DNA of 34,630 nt, from NCBI GenBank assembly GCA_036497565.1, contig DASXJE010000145.1, forward strand, positions 1-34,630. The letters run 5' to 3'. How positions within the stretch are numbered: position 1 is the stretch's first letter; every line of letters starts with the position of its first letter. This document shows positions 7,530 through 16,497 of this stretch, piece after piece. The notes beneath the pieces are model-generated. The model was not told the DNA's origin, made no database searches, and saw only the letters and a program-made list of their open reading frames with translations. This DNA is from Mycobacteriales bacterium. Its GTDB lineage: Bacteria; Actinomycetota; Actinomycetes; Mycobacteriales; QHCD01. Both the position numbers and the translations under genes were made by a program.

Positions 7530-7544
7530 GGCACGCCGCCGGGC

Positions 7545-10460
7545 TCAGCGCGTGGGCGTCGGCGTCGGCGCGGTCTTGCTGGCCCGTTGCAGGTTGGTGA
7601 TGGCCTGGCTCAACTCGGCCTGGGCCTTGCTGTAGGCCTTCAGGTCGTTGCTGTTGAAGGCCGCCTGCAGATGTGCGTAGGCCGTCTTCACCGCCGCGGC
7701 GGCCGCCGCGACACCGGGTGAGGTCGATCCGGGCGGTGACGTGCCCGTCGCCGGCGGCGGCGAAGACGCGGGCGGTGTCGTCGGCGCGGTGGTCGTCGGT
7801 GGTGGCTGCGTGCCGGAACCCCCGGTCGCGCTGACGTTCTGGCCGGTGAAGAGGTTCTGTAACGCGTCCGGGAGGTTGCTCGCATAGCCGACGTTTGAGC
7901 CGAAGAGCACCATCACTTCCCGCAGCTGCGGGTAATTGGTGCCCTGGCCCTCGACGTAGAGCGGTTCGACGTAGAGGAGTCCGTTGGCGACCGGCAGGGT
8001 GAGCAGGTTGCCGTAGAGCACGTTCGACCCGCCTTGGTCGAACAGCGAGATATCTCGCGAGATCACGCTCGTCGATCGCAGCTGCGACTGGACCTGCACA
8101 GGGCCGGACACCGAGGTGTCGTTGGGTAACTCCAGGACCCGGATCTTGCCGTAGTCCTGCGGATCGCTCGACACCGAGACGTAGGCGGCCATGTTCGGTC
8201 TCTTCAGCGCGCTGAGCACGCTGGTGAGCTGGAATCTCGGCGCCGTCTCACCCGGGTTCTGGGCGAGCAGGTAGTACGGCGGTTGCGACTGCAGGCCCGG
8301 TTGGGTCGGGTCGGACGGGACGTCCCAGAAACCCTGTGAGTTGAAGAACTGCACCGGGTCGCTGACGTGATAGCTCGCGATCAGCTTGCGCTGGACCTTG
8401 AACAGGTCCTCCGGGTAGCGGAAGTGCGACCGCAGTTCCGGGCTGATGGCCGACGTCGGCTTGATCAGGTCCGGGAAGACCTTCATCCAGGTCTTGAGCA
8501 CCGGATCGGAATTGTTGAAGTCGTAGAGCGTCACCTTGCCGCTGTAGGCGTCGACGGTCGCCTTCACGGAGTTGCGGATGTAGTTGACCTCCTGGTTGGG
8601 CTGCCCACTGGTCCCGCGCCCGGTCAGGGAGTCCTTGGTCACGTCACCGAGCGTTTCGCGCTCGGCGTAGGGGTAGCCGTCACTGGTCGTGTATCCGTCG
8701 ACGATCCAGGTGATCCGGCCGTTGATGACCGACGGGTACGGGTCGCCGTCGACCTTGAGGAAGGGCGCAACCTTCTGCACGATCTGCCGCGGATCGCGGT
8801 TGAACAGGATCCTGGAGTCTGAGGAGATCCGGCTGGACAGCAGCATGTTGCGTTCGCGGTACTTGATCGCGAACGCGAGCCGGTTGACGACACCGCCGAG
8901 CTTGACGCCCCCGCCGCCGGCGTAGGTGTTCTTGATGTCGGTGCCGTTCGGGCCCGGTCGGTCGAACTCGACGTTGCCCTGCTTGGAGCTCTTGCCGACG
9001 ATCGCGTAGTCCTGGCCGAAGAGCTCGCCGTAGTAGATGTCGGGCTGGGTCACCTTGATGTTGCCGGTGGTCGGCAGGTCCCCGGTGGTGAAGTTGGGCA
9101 GCCCACCGGGCGCCTGGTTGGCCGGCGCGGCGACGAACCCATTGCCGTGGGTGTAGACGAGGTGCTCGTTGATCCAGTTGGTCTGGTTGCCGGTGAGCTT
9201 CGTCGGGTCGAGCTCGCGGGCGCCGACGACGTAGTCCTGGGTCTTACCGCCGATGGTGTAGCGGTCGATGTCGAGCTTGTCGTTGAAGCTGTAGTAGTTG
9301 AGGATCCGCTGCCGCTGGTCGAACGTCGGAGCGAGGATGTTGGGGTCGAGCAGCCGGGCATTGGGGATCGTGCCGGTGTTGGCCTTGATCTTCTGCTCTT
9401 CGACCGGAGTGATGTCGGTCGTCGCGTTGTACGAGCTGTAGTTGACGTTGGCGATGCCGTACGCCGACCGGGTCGCCTGGATGTTGCGCTCGATGTAAGG
9501 CTTTTCCTTCTCGTTCGCGTTGGGCTTCACCTGGAACTGCTGCACGATCGCCGGGTAGGCACCGCCGATCAGGACGCTGGAGAGCACCAGCAGCACCAGC
9601 GCGATGGCGGGCAACGCGAAGTTGCGGAAGAACACGTTGGCGACGAAGGCGATGGCGCAGATCAGCGCCACCGACAGCAGGATGGTCTTCGCCGGGAGCA
9701 CCGCGTTGATGTCGGTGTAGGAGGCCCCGGTGATACCGCCACGGTTGGAGAACATCAACCCGTAACGGTCGAGGTAGTACGAGACGACCTTCAGCGCGAC
9801 AAGTCCGCCGAGCAGCACCGAAAGGTGGGCACGGGCGGCCGGGGTGGCCTTCTCTCCGGGCGATTGGATCCGCAGGCCGCCGAAGAGGTAATGCACGATC
9901 ACCGCGCCGATCAACGACAACAGGAACGCGATGAAGAGGAAGCCGACGATGAAGCGCTGGAACGGATAGGTGAACGCGTAGTAGGACAGGTCCTTGTGGA
10001 ACTGCGGATCCTTGATCCCGAACGACGTCCCGTTCTGCCACAGCAGCCACGTCTGCCATCGCCCCTGCGCCGCCAACCCGGTGAAGAGCACGAGCACGAC
10101 GGCGATCGCGGCGAGGATCTTCCCCCGCCGCGGCTCGATCACGGTGCGGTAACGCTCCAGGCTCTGCTGCTCGGCCGACATCGGCCGGAAGGGTGGGCGC
10201 GAGCGGTAGCCGATGATGAGGTTCACACCGACGATCAGCGCCATCACGAGACCGAAGAGGAAGAACAGCATCACCCGGGTGCCGAGCACGCCGGTGAAGA
10301 TCTCCTGGTGGTGGACGGAGCCGAACCACAGCCAGTCGACGTAGAGCGAACTGAAGACGCCGATCAGGATGACCAGGACGATGAGGCCGACAACGACGGC
10401 GAGAATGATCCGGGCGCGCCGCGACAGCGTGGGCGTCGGCATCGGAGGCCTCATCGCCAC
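7545..10460 (-). CDS. UPF0182 family large membrane protein
   Basis: This 971-residue protein has about seven hydrophobic segments in its first third (for example IILAVVVGLIVLVILIGVF, and others up to about residue 320). A large soluble domain containing YVDWLWFG- and GYPYAE-type conserved blocks follows. The C-terminal 110 residues are a Pro/Thr/Ser/Ala linker ending in a short helical segment. These are features of the UPF0182 family, whose function is unknown. GTG 10460 is preferred because GGAGG lies eight bases ahead; ATG 10454 is two codons inside. It converges on the paaX-like gene with only 15 bases between. An ortholog sits beside the PDZ protease in mycobacteria. Confidence 0.92.
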   Translation of the reverse strand: MAMRPPMPTPTLSRRARIILAVVVGLIVLVILIGVFSSLYVDWLWFGSVHHQEIFTGVLGTRVMLFFLFGLVMALIVGVNLIIGYRSRPPFRPMSAEQQSLERYRTVIEPRRGKILAAIAVVLVLFTGLAAQGRWQTWLLWQNGTSFGIKDPQFHKDLSYYAFTYPFQRFIVGFLFIAFLLSLIGAVIVHYLFGGLRIQSPGEKATPAARAHLSVLLGGLVALKVVSYYLDRYGLMFSNRGGITGASYTDINAVLPAKTILLSVALICAIAFVANVFFRNFALPAIALVLLVLSSVLIGGAYPAIVQQFQVKPNANEKEKPYIERNIQATRSAYGIANVNYSSYNATTDITPVEEQKIKANTGTIPNARLLDPNILAPTFDQRQRILNYYSFNDKLDIDRYTIGGKTQDYVVGARELDPTKLTGNQTNWINEHLVYTHGNGFVAAPANQAPGGLPNFTTGDLPTTGNIKVTQPDIYYGELFGQDYAIVGKSSKQGNVEFDRPGPNGTDIKNTYAGGGGVKLGGVVNRLAFAIKYRERNMLLSSRISSDSRILFNRDPRQIVQKVAPFLKVDGDPYPSVINGRITWIVDGYTTSDGYPYAERETLGDVTKDSLTGRGTSGQPNQEVNYIRNSVKATVDAYSGKVTLYDFNNSDPVLKTWMKVFPDLIKPTSAISPELRSHFRYPEDLFKVQRKLIASYHVSDPVQFFNSQGFWDVPSDPTQPGLQSQPPYYLLAQNPGETAPRFQLTSVLSALKRPNMAAYVSVSSDPQDYGKIRVLELPNDTSVSGPVQVQSQLRSTSVISRDISLFDQGGSNVLYGNLLTLPVANGLLYVEPLYVEGQGTNYPQLREVMVLFGSNVGYASNLPDALQNLFTGQNVSATGGSGTQPPPTTTAPTTPPASSPPPATGTSPPGSTSPGVAAAAAAVKTAYAHLQAAFNSNDLKAYSKAQAELSQAITNLQRASKTAPTPTPTR

Positions 10461-10532
10461 GGAAACTTCCTCCACATCGCCAGCGCTGAACGGCACCGCA
10501 CGCCCGGGAGGGCATTGAACGGCCTCCTGGGA

Positions 10533-10559
10533 AACTTACCTGCCGCCCCAGAGGTTCCC
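10533..10559 (-). promoter_or_regulatory. ECF (SigR/SigH-type) promoter candidate for the UPF0182 gene
   Basis: On the reverse strand GGGAAC (10559-10554) is followed after exactly 18 bases by GTT (10535-10533). This matches the GGAAY-N18-GTT pattern of SigR/SigH-class promoters. It lies about 70 bases upstream of the chosen start. The elements are short, so chance remains possible. Confidence 0.4.
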
Positions 10560-10614
10560 GGTGTGCCCTGCCGTTGCCCTGTCTCGTCGGCTCGGGACCT
10601 GCCAAGATGACCGG

Positions 10615-11166
10615 GTGGACGACGCCCGCGAGCCGACGCTGCTCGAACGCACGCTCCTCGAGATCGAGCAGCACGTGGCCGAGTCCGGCTGGGACCGCCC
10701 ACCCCTGCTCTACGCGTTGGTCGAGACCAGCGACCTGCTCGAGCGGGAGCCGGGGCTGGCCGACAACCTGGGCGTCACCCCCTCCGAGATACCCGTGGGC
10801 GCCCTGACCCCGGTCGAGCAGGAACCGCTTCCCGAGGGCCCGCTCGACGAGGCCCTGGGGCGGATCGAGTGGCCGACCGCCGTCCGTGGCTGCGCCCTGA
10901 TCCAGGAGGTCCTCGCGTTGCCTCCGGACGCCGAGGCGCAGATGCCGGAGGGCAGCGATCCGGTCGCCTACGCCGCCGACCACCCGTCCCGGCAGGAGAT
11001 CCGGCTCGCTGTCGCGGTGCTGCGCGATGGCAGCCACGCGGCGGCCGCACGGGTCCGCAGCACCGATCCGGCCGACCAGGTCGACGGGACGATCGGCGGC
11101 GACCTGGTGGTCGATCCCGACCTCGCCCCGCACCTGGCCGAGGCGTTGGCCGCGACGCTGCAGTAG
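10615..11166 (+). CDS. PPA1309 family protein (conserved actinobacterial, unknown function)
   Basis: From GTG 10615 this is a 183-residue acidic cytoplasmic protein (starting with a DDAREPTLLERTLLEIE helix). It has no signal peptide, membrane segment or recognisable catalytic motif. It resembles the PPA1309 family found across actinobacteria next to the PDZ/Lon-like protease. The start is chosen because the conserved part begins there and because CAAGAT sits exactly six bases before it, which would give a leaderless message. A GTG at 10561 in the same frame is the alternative but adds an unconserved-looking leader. It converges on the protease gene. Confidence 0.8.
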   Translation: MDDAREPTLLERTLLEIEQHVAESGWDRPPLLYALVETSDLLEREPGLADNLGVTPSEIPVGALTPVEQEPLPEGPLDEALGRIEWPTAVRGCALIQEVLALPPDAEAQMPEGSDPVAYAADHPSRQEIRLAVAVLRDGSHAAAARVRSTDPADQVDGTIGGDLVVDPDLAPHLAEALAATLQ

Positions 11167-11194
11167 AACGTCCCGGGCTGCTCCGAAAGCGGAG

Positions 11195-12214
11195 TCAGCA
11201 GCGCGGCGGGCTCCCGCCCGTATGCAATGTGTGCAGCGCGGAGAGCGCGCTGTCGAGGCTGGTCACCTTGATCAACCGCAGCCCGGCCGGGTCGTGCCCC
11301 GCGGCCTCCGCGCAGTTCTCGGCCGGCACCAGAAAGACGGTCGCGCCGGCCCGGCGCGCCGCGATCATCTTCAGCGGGATCCCGCCGATCGCGCCGACCT
11401 TCCCGTTGGGGTCGATCGTCCCGGTGCCGGCGATGAACTTGCCGTCGGTCAGATTGTCCTTGCCCACCTTGTCCAGGATGCCCAGGGTGAACATGAGGCC
11501 GGCCGATGGACCGCCGACGTCGGCCAGCCGGATCGACACCTTGAACGGGGCGACCCGCTGGTAGGAGACAAAGACCCCGAGCGCCGCACCGGACCGGTCC
11601 GGCGCCTTCGTCGAGACGATCCGGACCGTCCGCGCGTGGCCGTTGCGGGTCGACGTGACCGTGAGCGGGGTACCCGGAGAGAACTTCTTCAAGTTGGCCG
11701 TCAGGTTGGCCACACTGGACACCGACGTGCCGTTGATCCGGTCGATGGTGTCCCCCGGCGCGAGCCGTTTCGCGGCCGGCGACCCCTTCTGCAACTTCAC
11801 CACGACGATTTTGTTCGGGTAGCCGAGTTTACCCAGTGCCGCCGCGATCGCGGAGTCCTGCGACGAGGTGAACTCCTGGGTGTTCTGTTGCTGGATCTGC
11901 GTCGAGGTCTCGTTCGGTGGGAAGAGGACCTCGCGCGGCACCACCGACTGGTCGGAGGCGAACCATCCCCGCAGCGCACTGAGCAGGTCGAGGTGGTCAT
12001 AGACCGACACGGTCGTCATGTTGAGGTTGCCCGAGGTCTTGGCGGGCGTGCGCCCGCTGATGGCGATCACCTGCTGGCCGTTGGCCGAACCGAGGGTGTT
12101 GAACGTCGGGCCGGGCGCCTCCGCGGCGTACTGCACGGGCAGTTGCGCACCACCCACCGCCAGCGCGATCAGGACCAGTACGCCGACGATCAGCGTGACG
12201 GTGCGCCGGCTCAT
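11195..12214 (-). CDS. YlbL/PDZ-Lon family membrane-anchored serine protease
   Basis: This 339-residue protein has an N-terminal membrane anchor (LIVGVLVLIALAVGGA, residues 8-23), a central PDZ domain (about 118-200, with KLQKGSPAAKRLAPGD) and a C-terminal Lon-type proteolytic domain. The catalytic Ser lies in GGPSAGLMF near residue 237 and the Lys in GGIPLKMIAARRAGA near 280. The roughly 43-residue spacing is that of the Lon Ser-Lys dyad. The catalytic domain should face outside the membrane. Bacterial relatives process or degrade envelope proteins, but the substrate here is unknown. The ATG has a TACCCT box six bases ahead, so the message is probably leaderless. Confidence 0.92.
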   Translation of the reverse strand: MSRRTVTLIVGVLVLIALAVGGAQLPVQYAAEAPGPTFNTLGSANGQQVIAISGRTPAKTSGNLNMTTVSVYDHLDLLSALRGWFASDQSVVPREVLFPPNETSTQIQQQNTQEFTSSQDSAIAAALGKLGYPNKIVVVKLQKGSPAAKRLAPGDTIDRINGTSVSSVANLTANLKKFSPGTPLTVTSTRNGHARTVRIVSTKAPDRSGAALGVFVSYQRVAPFKVSIRLADVGGPSAGLMFTLGILDKVGKDNLTDGKFIAGTGTIDPNGKVGAIGGIPLKMIAARRAGATVFLVPAENCAEAAGHDPAGLRLIKVTSLDSALSALHTLHTGGSPPRC

Positions 12215-12220
12215 GCGCCG

Positions 12221-12226
12221 AGGGTA
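12221..12226 (-). promoter_or_regulatory. -10 box for a leaderless protease mRNA
   Basis: TACCCT on the reverse strand ends exactly six bases before the ATG at 12214. This is the spacing expected when transcription starts at the A of the start codon. A TAGACA (12247-12242) fifteen bases further upstream could serve as -35 but is close. Confidence 0.45.
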
Positions 12227-12244
12227 GCCCGGCGATGGGCCTGT

Positions 12245-12430
12245 CTAGTCGCGGTGGTCCTCGTCGGCAGCGGAGCCCCGGGTCCGCTCCAGCGCATCGA
12301 CGAACTTGCGATGCGCCTTGAGGCTGTCGAACATGTCCGCGGGCGGCTTGGGGCGGGCCGCCCAGCCGGCCACAACACCGGCGAACACGGTCACCATCAG
12401 GATCGGCACCAGCCAGACCAGAGGGGACAT
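12245..12430 (-). CDS. Small single-pass membrane protein (61 aa), unknown function
   Basis: This 61-residue protein has one hydrophobic N-terminal segment (SPLVWLVPILMVTVFAGVVA). A charged cytoplasmic tail follows, with KAHRKFVDALERTRG and an acidic end. The start at ATG 12430 has AAGG six bases upstream; GTG 12433 is one codon earlier. It lies 30 bases upstream of the PDZ/Lon protease gene on the same strand, and the protease's possible -35 box overlaps its stop codon. Similar tiny proteins occur in actinobacteria, but no function is known to me. Confidence 0.7.
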   Translation of the reverse strand: MSPLVWLVPILMVTVFAGVVAGWAARPKPPADMFDSLKAHRKFVDALERTRGSAADEDHRD

Positions 12431-12651
12431 CACACGCCTTCATCGCGTCGATTTCGGTACGCGCTTTCACGGTACGTCGTGATTCGCCCGGCGTCCGTGA
12501 AATGCACCTCATCCGCCATGCGTCGGTGGATAACGATTTGAAACGCAGGTTTGCCGCACCTGTCGGTGCGCACCGGCCCGTCGCCCACCCCGGCGTCGCC
12601 CGTCTGTGTCAGGACTACCGTGGGATGCATGCGACTAACCCGGAGCCGATG

Positions 12652-13947
12652 ATGACCGACAACCCGTTCGGGTTCGGCCTGTCCGGTGGCGATTCGGGCG
12701 GGAACGACCCGGAGCGCCGCACGCCGGGCGATCCGACCAACGACCCCACCGGCGGCCCGACCGGCGGCATGCCCTACGGCCTGCCCGAGGACCTCGCCGG
12801 CAAGATCCCCCTGTTCGCCGAGCTGCAGAAGCTGATGTCCTGGCAGGGCGGCCCGGTCAACTGGGACCTGGCCCGCCAGACCGCAATCAGTCAGCTGCTC
12901 GGCACTGTCCGCGATGTGTCTCCGGAGGAACGCGCCGCGGTCATCGAGGCCGTGCGGCTGGCCGACATGTGGCTCGATCCGGCCACCGAGCTGCCCTCCG
13001 GCGTCACCGCGACCGAGGCGTGGTCCCGGATCGACTGGGTCGAGCGCACCCTGCCGGTCTGGTCGACCCTGTGCGACCCGGTCGCCTCCCGCGTCGTGAG
13101 CGCGATGGGCTCCGCACTGCCCGAGGAGGCGCAGGCGCAGGCCGGCCCGCTCATGGGAATGATGAGCTCGATCGGCGGGATGATGTTCGGCGCGCAGGTC
13201 GGGCAGGCGCTCGGCAGCCTCGCCGCCGAGGTGCTGTCCAGTACCGACATCGGACTCCCGCTCGGCCCGGCCGGAACCGCCGTACTCCTGCCCGAGAACG
13301 TCGCCCAGTTCGGCGCCGGGCTGGAGCGGCCGGACGACGAGGTGCGGCTGTTCCTCGCCCTGCGTGAGGCGGCCCACCACCGGCTCTTCGGCCACGTCCC
13401 CTGGCTGCGCCAACGGCTGCTCGACACGGTCGACGCCTACGCCCGCGGAATCGTCGTCGACACCGGCGCGATCGAGCAGGCAATGTCCTCGGTCGACCCG
13501 TCCGACCCGGAGAGCCTGCAGCAGGCGCTGTCCGGCGGCCTCTTCGAGCCGGAGGAGTCCCCCGAGCAGCAGCAGGCGCTGCGGCGGCTGGAGACCCTCC
13601 TCGCCCTCGTCGAGGGCTGGGTGGACGCGGTGGTCGCCGACGCCGCCGGTGAGCGGCTGCCCGGAGCGGACGCGCTGCGCGAGACGCTGCGTCGTCGCCG
13701 GGCGGCCGGTGGCCCGGCGGAGCAGACCTTCGCCACCCTCGTCGGCCTCGAATTGCGGCCGCGCCGGCTGCGCGAGGCCGCCGCACTCTGGCAGGCGCTG
13801 GCCCGCCACCGCGGCGTCGACGGGCGGGACGGGATCTGGTCGCACCCCGACCTGCTGCCGTCGGCGGACGACCTCGACGACCCGGAGGGGTTCGCCGCAC
13901 GGTCCGACGACGACCCCCTGTCGATCGAAGGTCTCGAGGACGACTGA
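12652..13947 (+). CDS. DUF2342 zinc-dependent metalloprotease-like protein
   Basis: This 431-residue protein begins with a disordered Gly/Pro-rich stretch (NPFGFGLSGGDSGGNDPE). The conserved DUF2342 body follows, including SSIGGMMFGAQVGQALGSLA and LALREAAHHRLFGHVPWL, the His-rich segment taken as the metal-binding site. Databases call the family zinc-dependent metalloproteases; I know of no substrate. ATG 12652 is preferred because GGAG lies six bases ahead and the family N-terminus starts there; ATGs at 12625 and 12649 are in frame. The neighbour on the left is the PDZ/Lon protease on the opposite strand, as in mycobacteria. Confidence 0.87.
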   Translation: MTDNPFGFGLSGGDSGGNDPERRTPGDPTNDPTGGPTGGMPYGLPEDLAGKIPLFAELQKLMSWQGGPVNWDLARQTAISQLLGTVRDVSPEERAAVIEAVRLADMWLDPATELPSGVTATEAWSRIDWVERTLPVWSTLCDPVASRVVSAMGSALPEEAQAQAGPLMGMMSSIGGMMFGAQVGQALGSLAAEVLSSTDIGLPLGPAGTAVLLPENVAQFGAGLERPDDEVRLFLALREAAHHRLFGHVPWLRQRLLDTVDAYARGIVVDTGAIEQAMSSVDPSDPESLQQALSGGLFEPEESPEQQQALRRLETLLALVEGWVDAVVADAAGERLPGADALRETLRRRRAAGGPAEQTFATLVGLELRPRRLREAAALWQALARHRGVDGRDGIWSHPDLLPSADDLDDPEGFAARSDDDPLSIEGLEDD

Positions 13948-13956
13948 CCGCATGGC

Positions 13957-14799
13957 TCAGGCGTCCCGTCGCACGAGTAGCGCGGCACCGACGGCGAGGA
14001 ACACGACGGCGTAGCCGGCCATCACCGCGAGCCCGACTCCGGGACTGAGGTGCTCGGAGAGGCGCTGGCCCGACACGGCCTGCTCACCGATCTCGTACGG
14101 CAGGAACTTGCCGACCGCTGGACCCCAGCTGCCGGGCAACGCCTGCACGATCGGGGTCAGCACCAGCAGGAAGCCGACAAGTGCGGACACCGCACCGGCG
14201 GTGTGCCGGATCATCGCGCCCAACCCGAGTCCGCAGAGTCCGACCAGGGCGATGAAGACGCCGGTGCCGACCACCGCTCTGGCCATGCCCGGATCACCGA
14301 TCCCGCTTCCCAGCGAGGCGTTCGAGAGCACCGCCTGTCCGAGGAAATACGCGCCGAAGCTGAGGATCTGCCCGGTGACGAGAGCGACCCCGCCGAAGCA
14401 GGCCACCTTGGCGAGTAGGACCGTCATCCGCCGCGGGACCGCCGTCAGCGCTGTCCGCATCATTCCGGTGCGGTATTCGGCGCTGACCACGAGCACCCCG
14501 AGCACTCCGATGGCGAGTTGTCCCAGCGAGAGCCCGATCAGGCTCTGGCCGGCCGAATCGAAGTCGCCGTGGGCGATCGTCAGACGCTGGGCCGCCGGCG
14601 ACGCCTGGTGGAAGTGGTGGACGTACGCCGCGCAGGCCAGCACTCCGACGGCGATGCTCGACACCGTGGCGGCGATGAGCGTCCAGTACGTCGACCGGAC
14701 GGTGCGGAGCTTGGTCCATTCCGAGCGCAGGACGTCTCCGAACGGACTGCGCTCCCCCCTTGATGCCGTCGGCTCGGCGGCGGTGGTGATGACGCTCAT
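13957..14799 (-). CDS. ABC-2 type transporter permease
   Basis: The 280-residue protein has about six hydrophobic segments. The first (about residues 38-60) follows a cytoplasmic N-terminus with LRSEWTKLRTVRSTYW, a motif typical of ABC-2 permeases. The ATG overlaps the stop of the upstream ATPase gene as ATGA, so the two are translationally coupled. Together they form a half-size exporter of the drug, lantibiotic or bacitracin type. The substrate cannot be told from sequence. The pair sits inside the otherwise conserved housekeeping block and looks like an insertion relative to mycobacterial gene order. Confidence 0.9.
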   Translation of the reverse strand: MSVITTAAEPTASRGERSPFGDVLRSEWTKLRTVRSTYWTLIAATVSSIAVGVLACAAYVHHFHQASPAAQRLTIAHGDFDSAGQSLIGLSLGQLAIGVLGVLVVSAEYRTGMMRTALTAVPRRMTVLLAKVACFGGVALVTGQILSFGAYFLGQAVLSNASLGSGIGDPGMARAVVGTGVFIALVGLCGLGLGAMIRHTAGAVSALVGFLLVLTPIVQALPGSWGPAVGKFLPYEIGEQAVSGQRLSEHLSPGVGLAVMAGYAVVFLAVGAALLVRRDA

Positions 14800-15752
14800 G
14801 ACTGGCCGACCTCCACTGTGGACGGACCGGGAGCCTGCTGGTCGGAACCGACGTCCGAACGGAAATCCACGCTGTCCCGGGTGAGTTCCATGAATGCCGC
14901 CTCCAGCGACACCTGCTGGAGGCTGAGTTCGTGCAGCGTGACGTTGTGCAGCGCGGCGATGTCCCCGACGTCGGCACAGCCCACACCGGTGACGGCGAGC
15001 GCGCAGTCCTCGTCGTCGCGGACGACCGCCCCGGCCTGATGCAGGCCGTCGAGCAAGCGCTCGCGATCGGGCGTCCGCACCCGGACGTGGTTGTCGGCGC
15101 TGCGGCGGACGAACTCCGCCACGCTCGTGTCCGCGATCAACCGACCGCGACCGATCACGACCAGGTGGTCGGCGGTCAACGCCATCTCGCTCATGAGGTG
15201 GCTGGACACGAAGACGGTGCGACCTTCGGCCGCGAGCGACTTCAACATCGTGCGGATCCAGAGGATGCCCTCGGGGTCGAGCCCGTTGACCGGCTCGTCG
15301 AACATCAGCACGCGCGGATCACCGAGCAGCGCCGCGGCGACACCCAGCCGCTGGCGCATTCCCAGCGAGAAGGTGCCGGCCCGCTTGCCGGCGACCTCGG
15401 TCAGGCCGACCCGGTCGAGCACCGCGCGCGCCCGGAACGATGGGATGCCGTTGCTCTGCGCGAGGACCAGCAGGTGGTGGTAGGCGGTGCGCCCGCCGTG
15501 GATCGCGGCCGCATCGAGCAGCGCACCGACCTCGTACAGCGGTCGCCGGTGCTGCTGGTACGGCCGACCGTTGACGACGGCCGTCCCTGCCGTCGGGCGG
15601 TCCAGCCCGAGAATCATCCGCATGGTGGTGGACTTCCCGGACCCGTTGGGTCCGAGGAAACCGGTCACCATCCCGGGCCGCACCTGGAAGGACAACCCCT
15701 CCACGGCGACCGTCGTACCGAACCGCTTCGTGAGGTCCTGAACCTCGATCAT
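14796..15752 (-). CDS. ABC transporter ATP-binding protein (DRA/CcmA-like)
   Basis: This 318-residue ATPase has Walker A GPNGSGKST (about residues 34-42), the signature LGMRQRLGVAAALLGDP, Walker B VLMFDEP and the H-loop SSHLMSEM. A C-terminal extension of about 100 residues is typical of DRA-type exporter ATPases. GGGAGG lies six bases before ATG 15752. It supplies energy to the permease encoded just downstream. Two palindromes in the 120-base upstream gap may regulate the pair. No dedicated regulator gene lies next to it. Confidence 0.93.
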   Translation of the reverse strand: MIEVQDLTKRFGTTVAVEGLSFQVRPGMVTGFLGPNGSGKSTTMRMILGLDRPTAGTAVVNGRPYQQHRRPLYEVGALLDAAAIHGGRTAYHHLLVLAQSNGIPSFRARAVLDRVGLTEVAGKRAGTFSLGMRQRLGVAAALLGDPRVLMFDEPVNGLDPEGILWIRTMLKSLAAEGRTVFVSSHLMSEMALTADHLVVIGRGRLIADTSVAEFVRRSADNHVRVRTPDRERLLDGLHQAGAVVRDDEDCALAVTGVGCADVGDIAALHNVTLHELSLQQVSLEAAFMELTRDSVDFRSDVGSDQQAPGPSTVEVGQS

Positions 15753-15826
15753 GGCGGCCTCCCTTCAGTAGGGATGCTCGCCGCGAAGGGGTCGGTCACA
15801 CATCGGGGATTGCCCGGACCACGACC

Positions 15827-15851
15827 CTGAATTCAGCAGTCCACAGTGGAC
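15827..15851. promoter_or_regulatory. Two adjacent palindromes upstream of the ABC transporter operon
   Basis: CTGAATTCAG (15827-15836) is a perfect 10-bp palindrome. GTCCAC-A-GTGGAC (15839-15851) is a 13-bp palindrome with one central base. Both lie 75-100 bases upstream of the ATPase start, in the only gap before the operon. Operator function is inference. The core TCCACNGTGGA recurs at 14812-14822 in the 3' end of the ATPase gene. Confidence 0.4.
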
Positions 15852-15873
15852 AGTTCCACTCCGTGGCCGATGC

Positions 15874-16497
15874 TCAGGAGCCCTCGAGGAGGGCGCGGGT
15901 CGCCTCCCACCCCTCCAGGCCGGGGTCGAGGCGGCCCACATCGGCGGGGGACCGAAGCCGGTGCCAGGCCGGGGTGATGCGTACGTCGCGCCGGCGCGGT
16001 GCTGCCTGCTGCAGCCGCTCGGACAGGTCGTCGTCGTCCAGGTTGCCGCCGGCCGCCGTCAGCCAGTCCGGAAGCGGGAGCCGGCCGGCGAGAACCACTG
16101 CTCCCCCGTTGTCCGACGGCGCGACCGCGGCAAGGGCGCTCGAGAGCGCGCTGAACGGCTTGGCGATCACCAGTCCCGGGAGATCCGGCGCGTCGGCGGC
16201 GACGACCGCACCCACGCCGTAGCCGCGGCGCGCCATGGCCGCCAACGCGTCGATGGGCCCGGCGTGGTCGTCGACCTCGAGCAGAATCGTGCCCGGCCAG
16301 CTGATCGCCACCGCGTCGTCGCGCCGCGCGGCCGTGTGGGCGATGACCGCGTCGACCCCGGCGAGTTGGGAGAGGAGGTCGGCGACGTCCTCCCACATGG
16401 CGAGCGCGAACCGCGTCGGGTCGATCCCCGGCGGCGCCGGCGGTGCGGGCAAGGGATCGACCAACAGCAGGGCCGCCGCGCGAGCCCCGCCAGTCAC
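15874..16497 (-). CDS. Putative GT-A-fold (CofC/DUF2064-like) protein
   Basis: This 207-residue protein starts at GTG 16497, overlapping the upstream stop as GTGA. It resembles small nucleotidyl- or glycosyltransferases of the GT-A fold: an N-terminal strand AAALLLVDPL, a central VVAADAPDLPGLVIAKPF resembling the GAD-x-PDLP block, and SDNGGAVVLAGRLPLPDW resembling the DGG-x-L-x-G block. Substitutions at these motifs make catalytic activity uncertain. It is coupled to the YgjP-type peptidase gene. Function is unknown to me, and the family call is by eye only. Confidence 0.6.
   Translation of the reverse strand: MTGGARAAALLLVDPLPAPPAPPGIDPTRFALAMWEDVADLLSQLAGVDAVIAHTAARRDDAVAISWPGTILLEVDDHAGPIDALAAMARRGYGVGAVVAADAPDLPGLVIAKPFSALSSALAAVAPSDNGGAVVLAGRLPLPDWLTAAGGNLDDDDLSERLQQAAPRRRDVRITPAWHRLRSPADVGRLDPGLEGWEATRALLEGS

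Noticed and set aside
9147-11133. Long open frames overlapping the UPF0182 start region (plus strand 9147-10610, minus strand 9244-11133)
   Set aside because: They are Arg/His/Asp-rich shadows of the UPF0182 and PPA1309 genes, without motifs or ribosome sites.
12502-12651. N-terminal extension of the DUF2342 protein (upstream ATGs)
   Set aside because: The extra 50 residues look unconserved, and only ATG 12652 combines a ribosome site with the family N-terminus.
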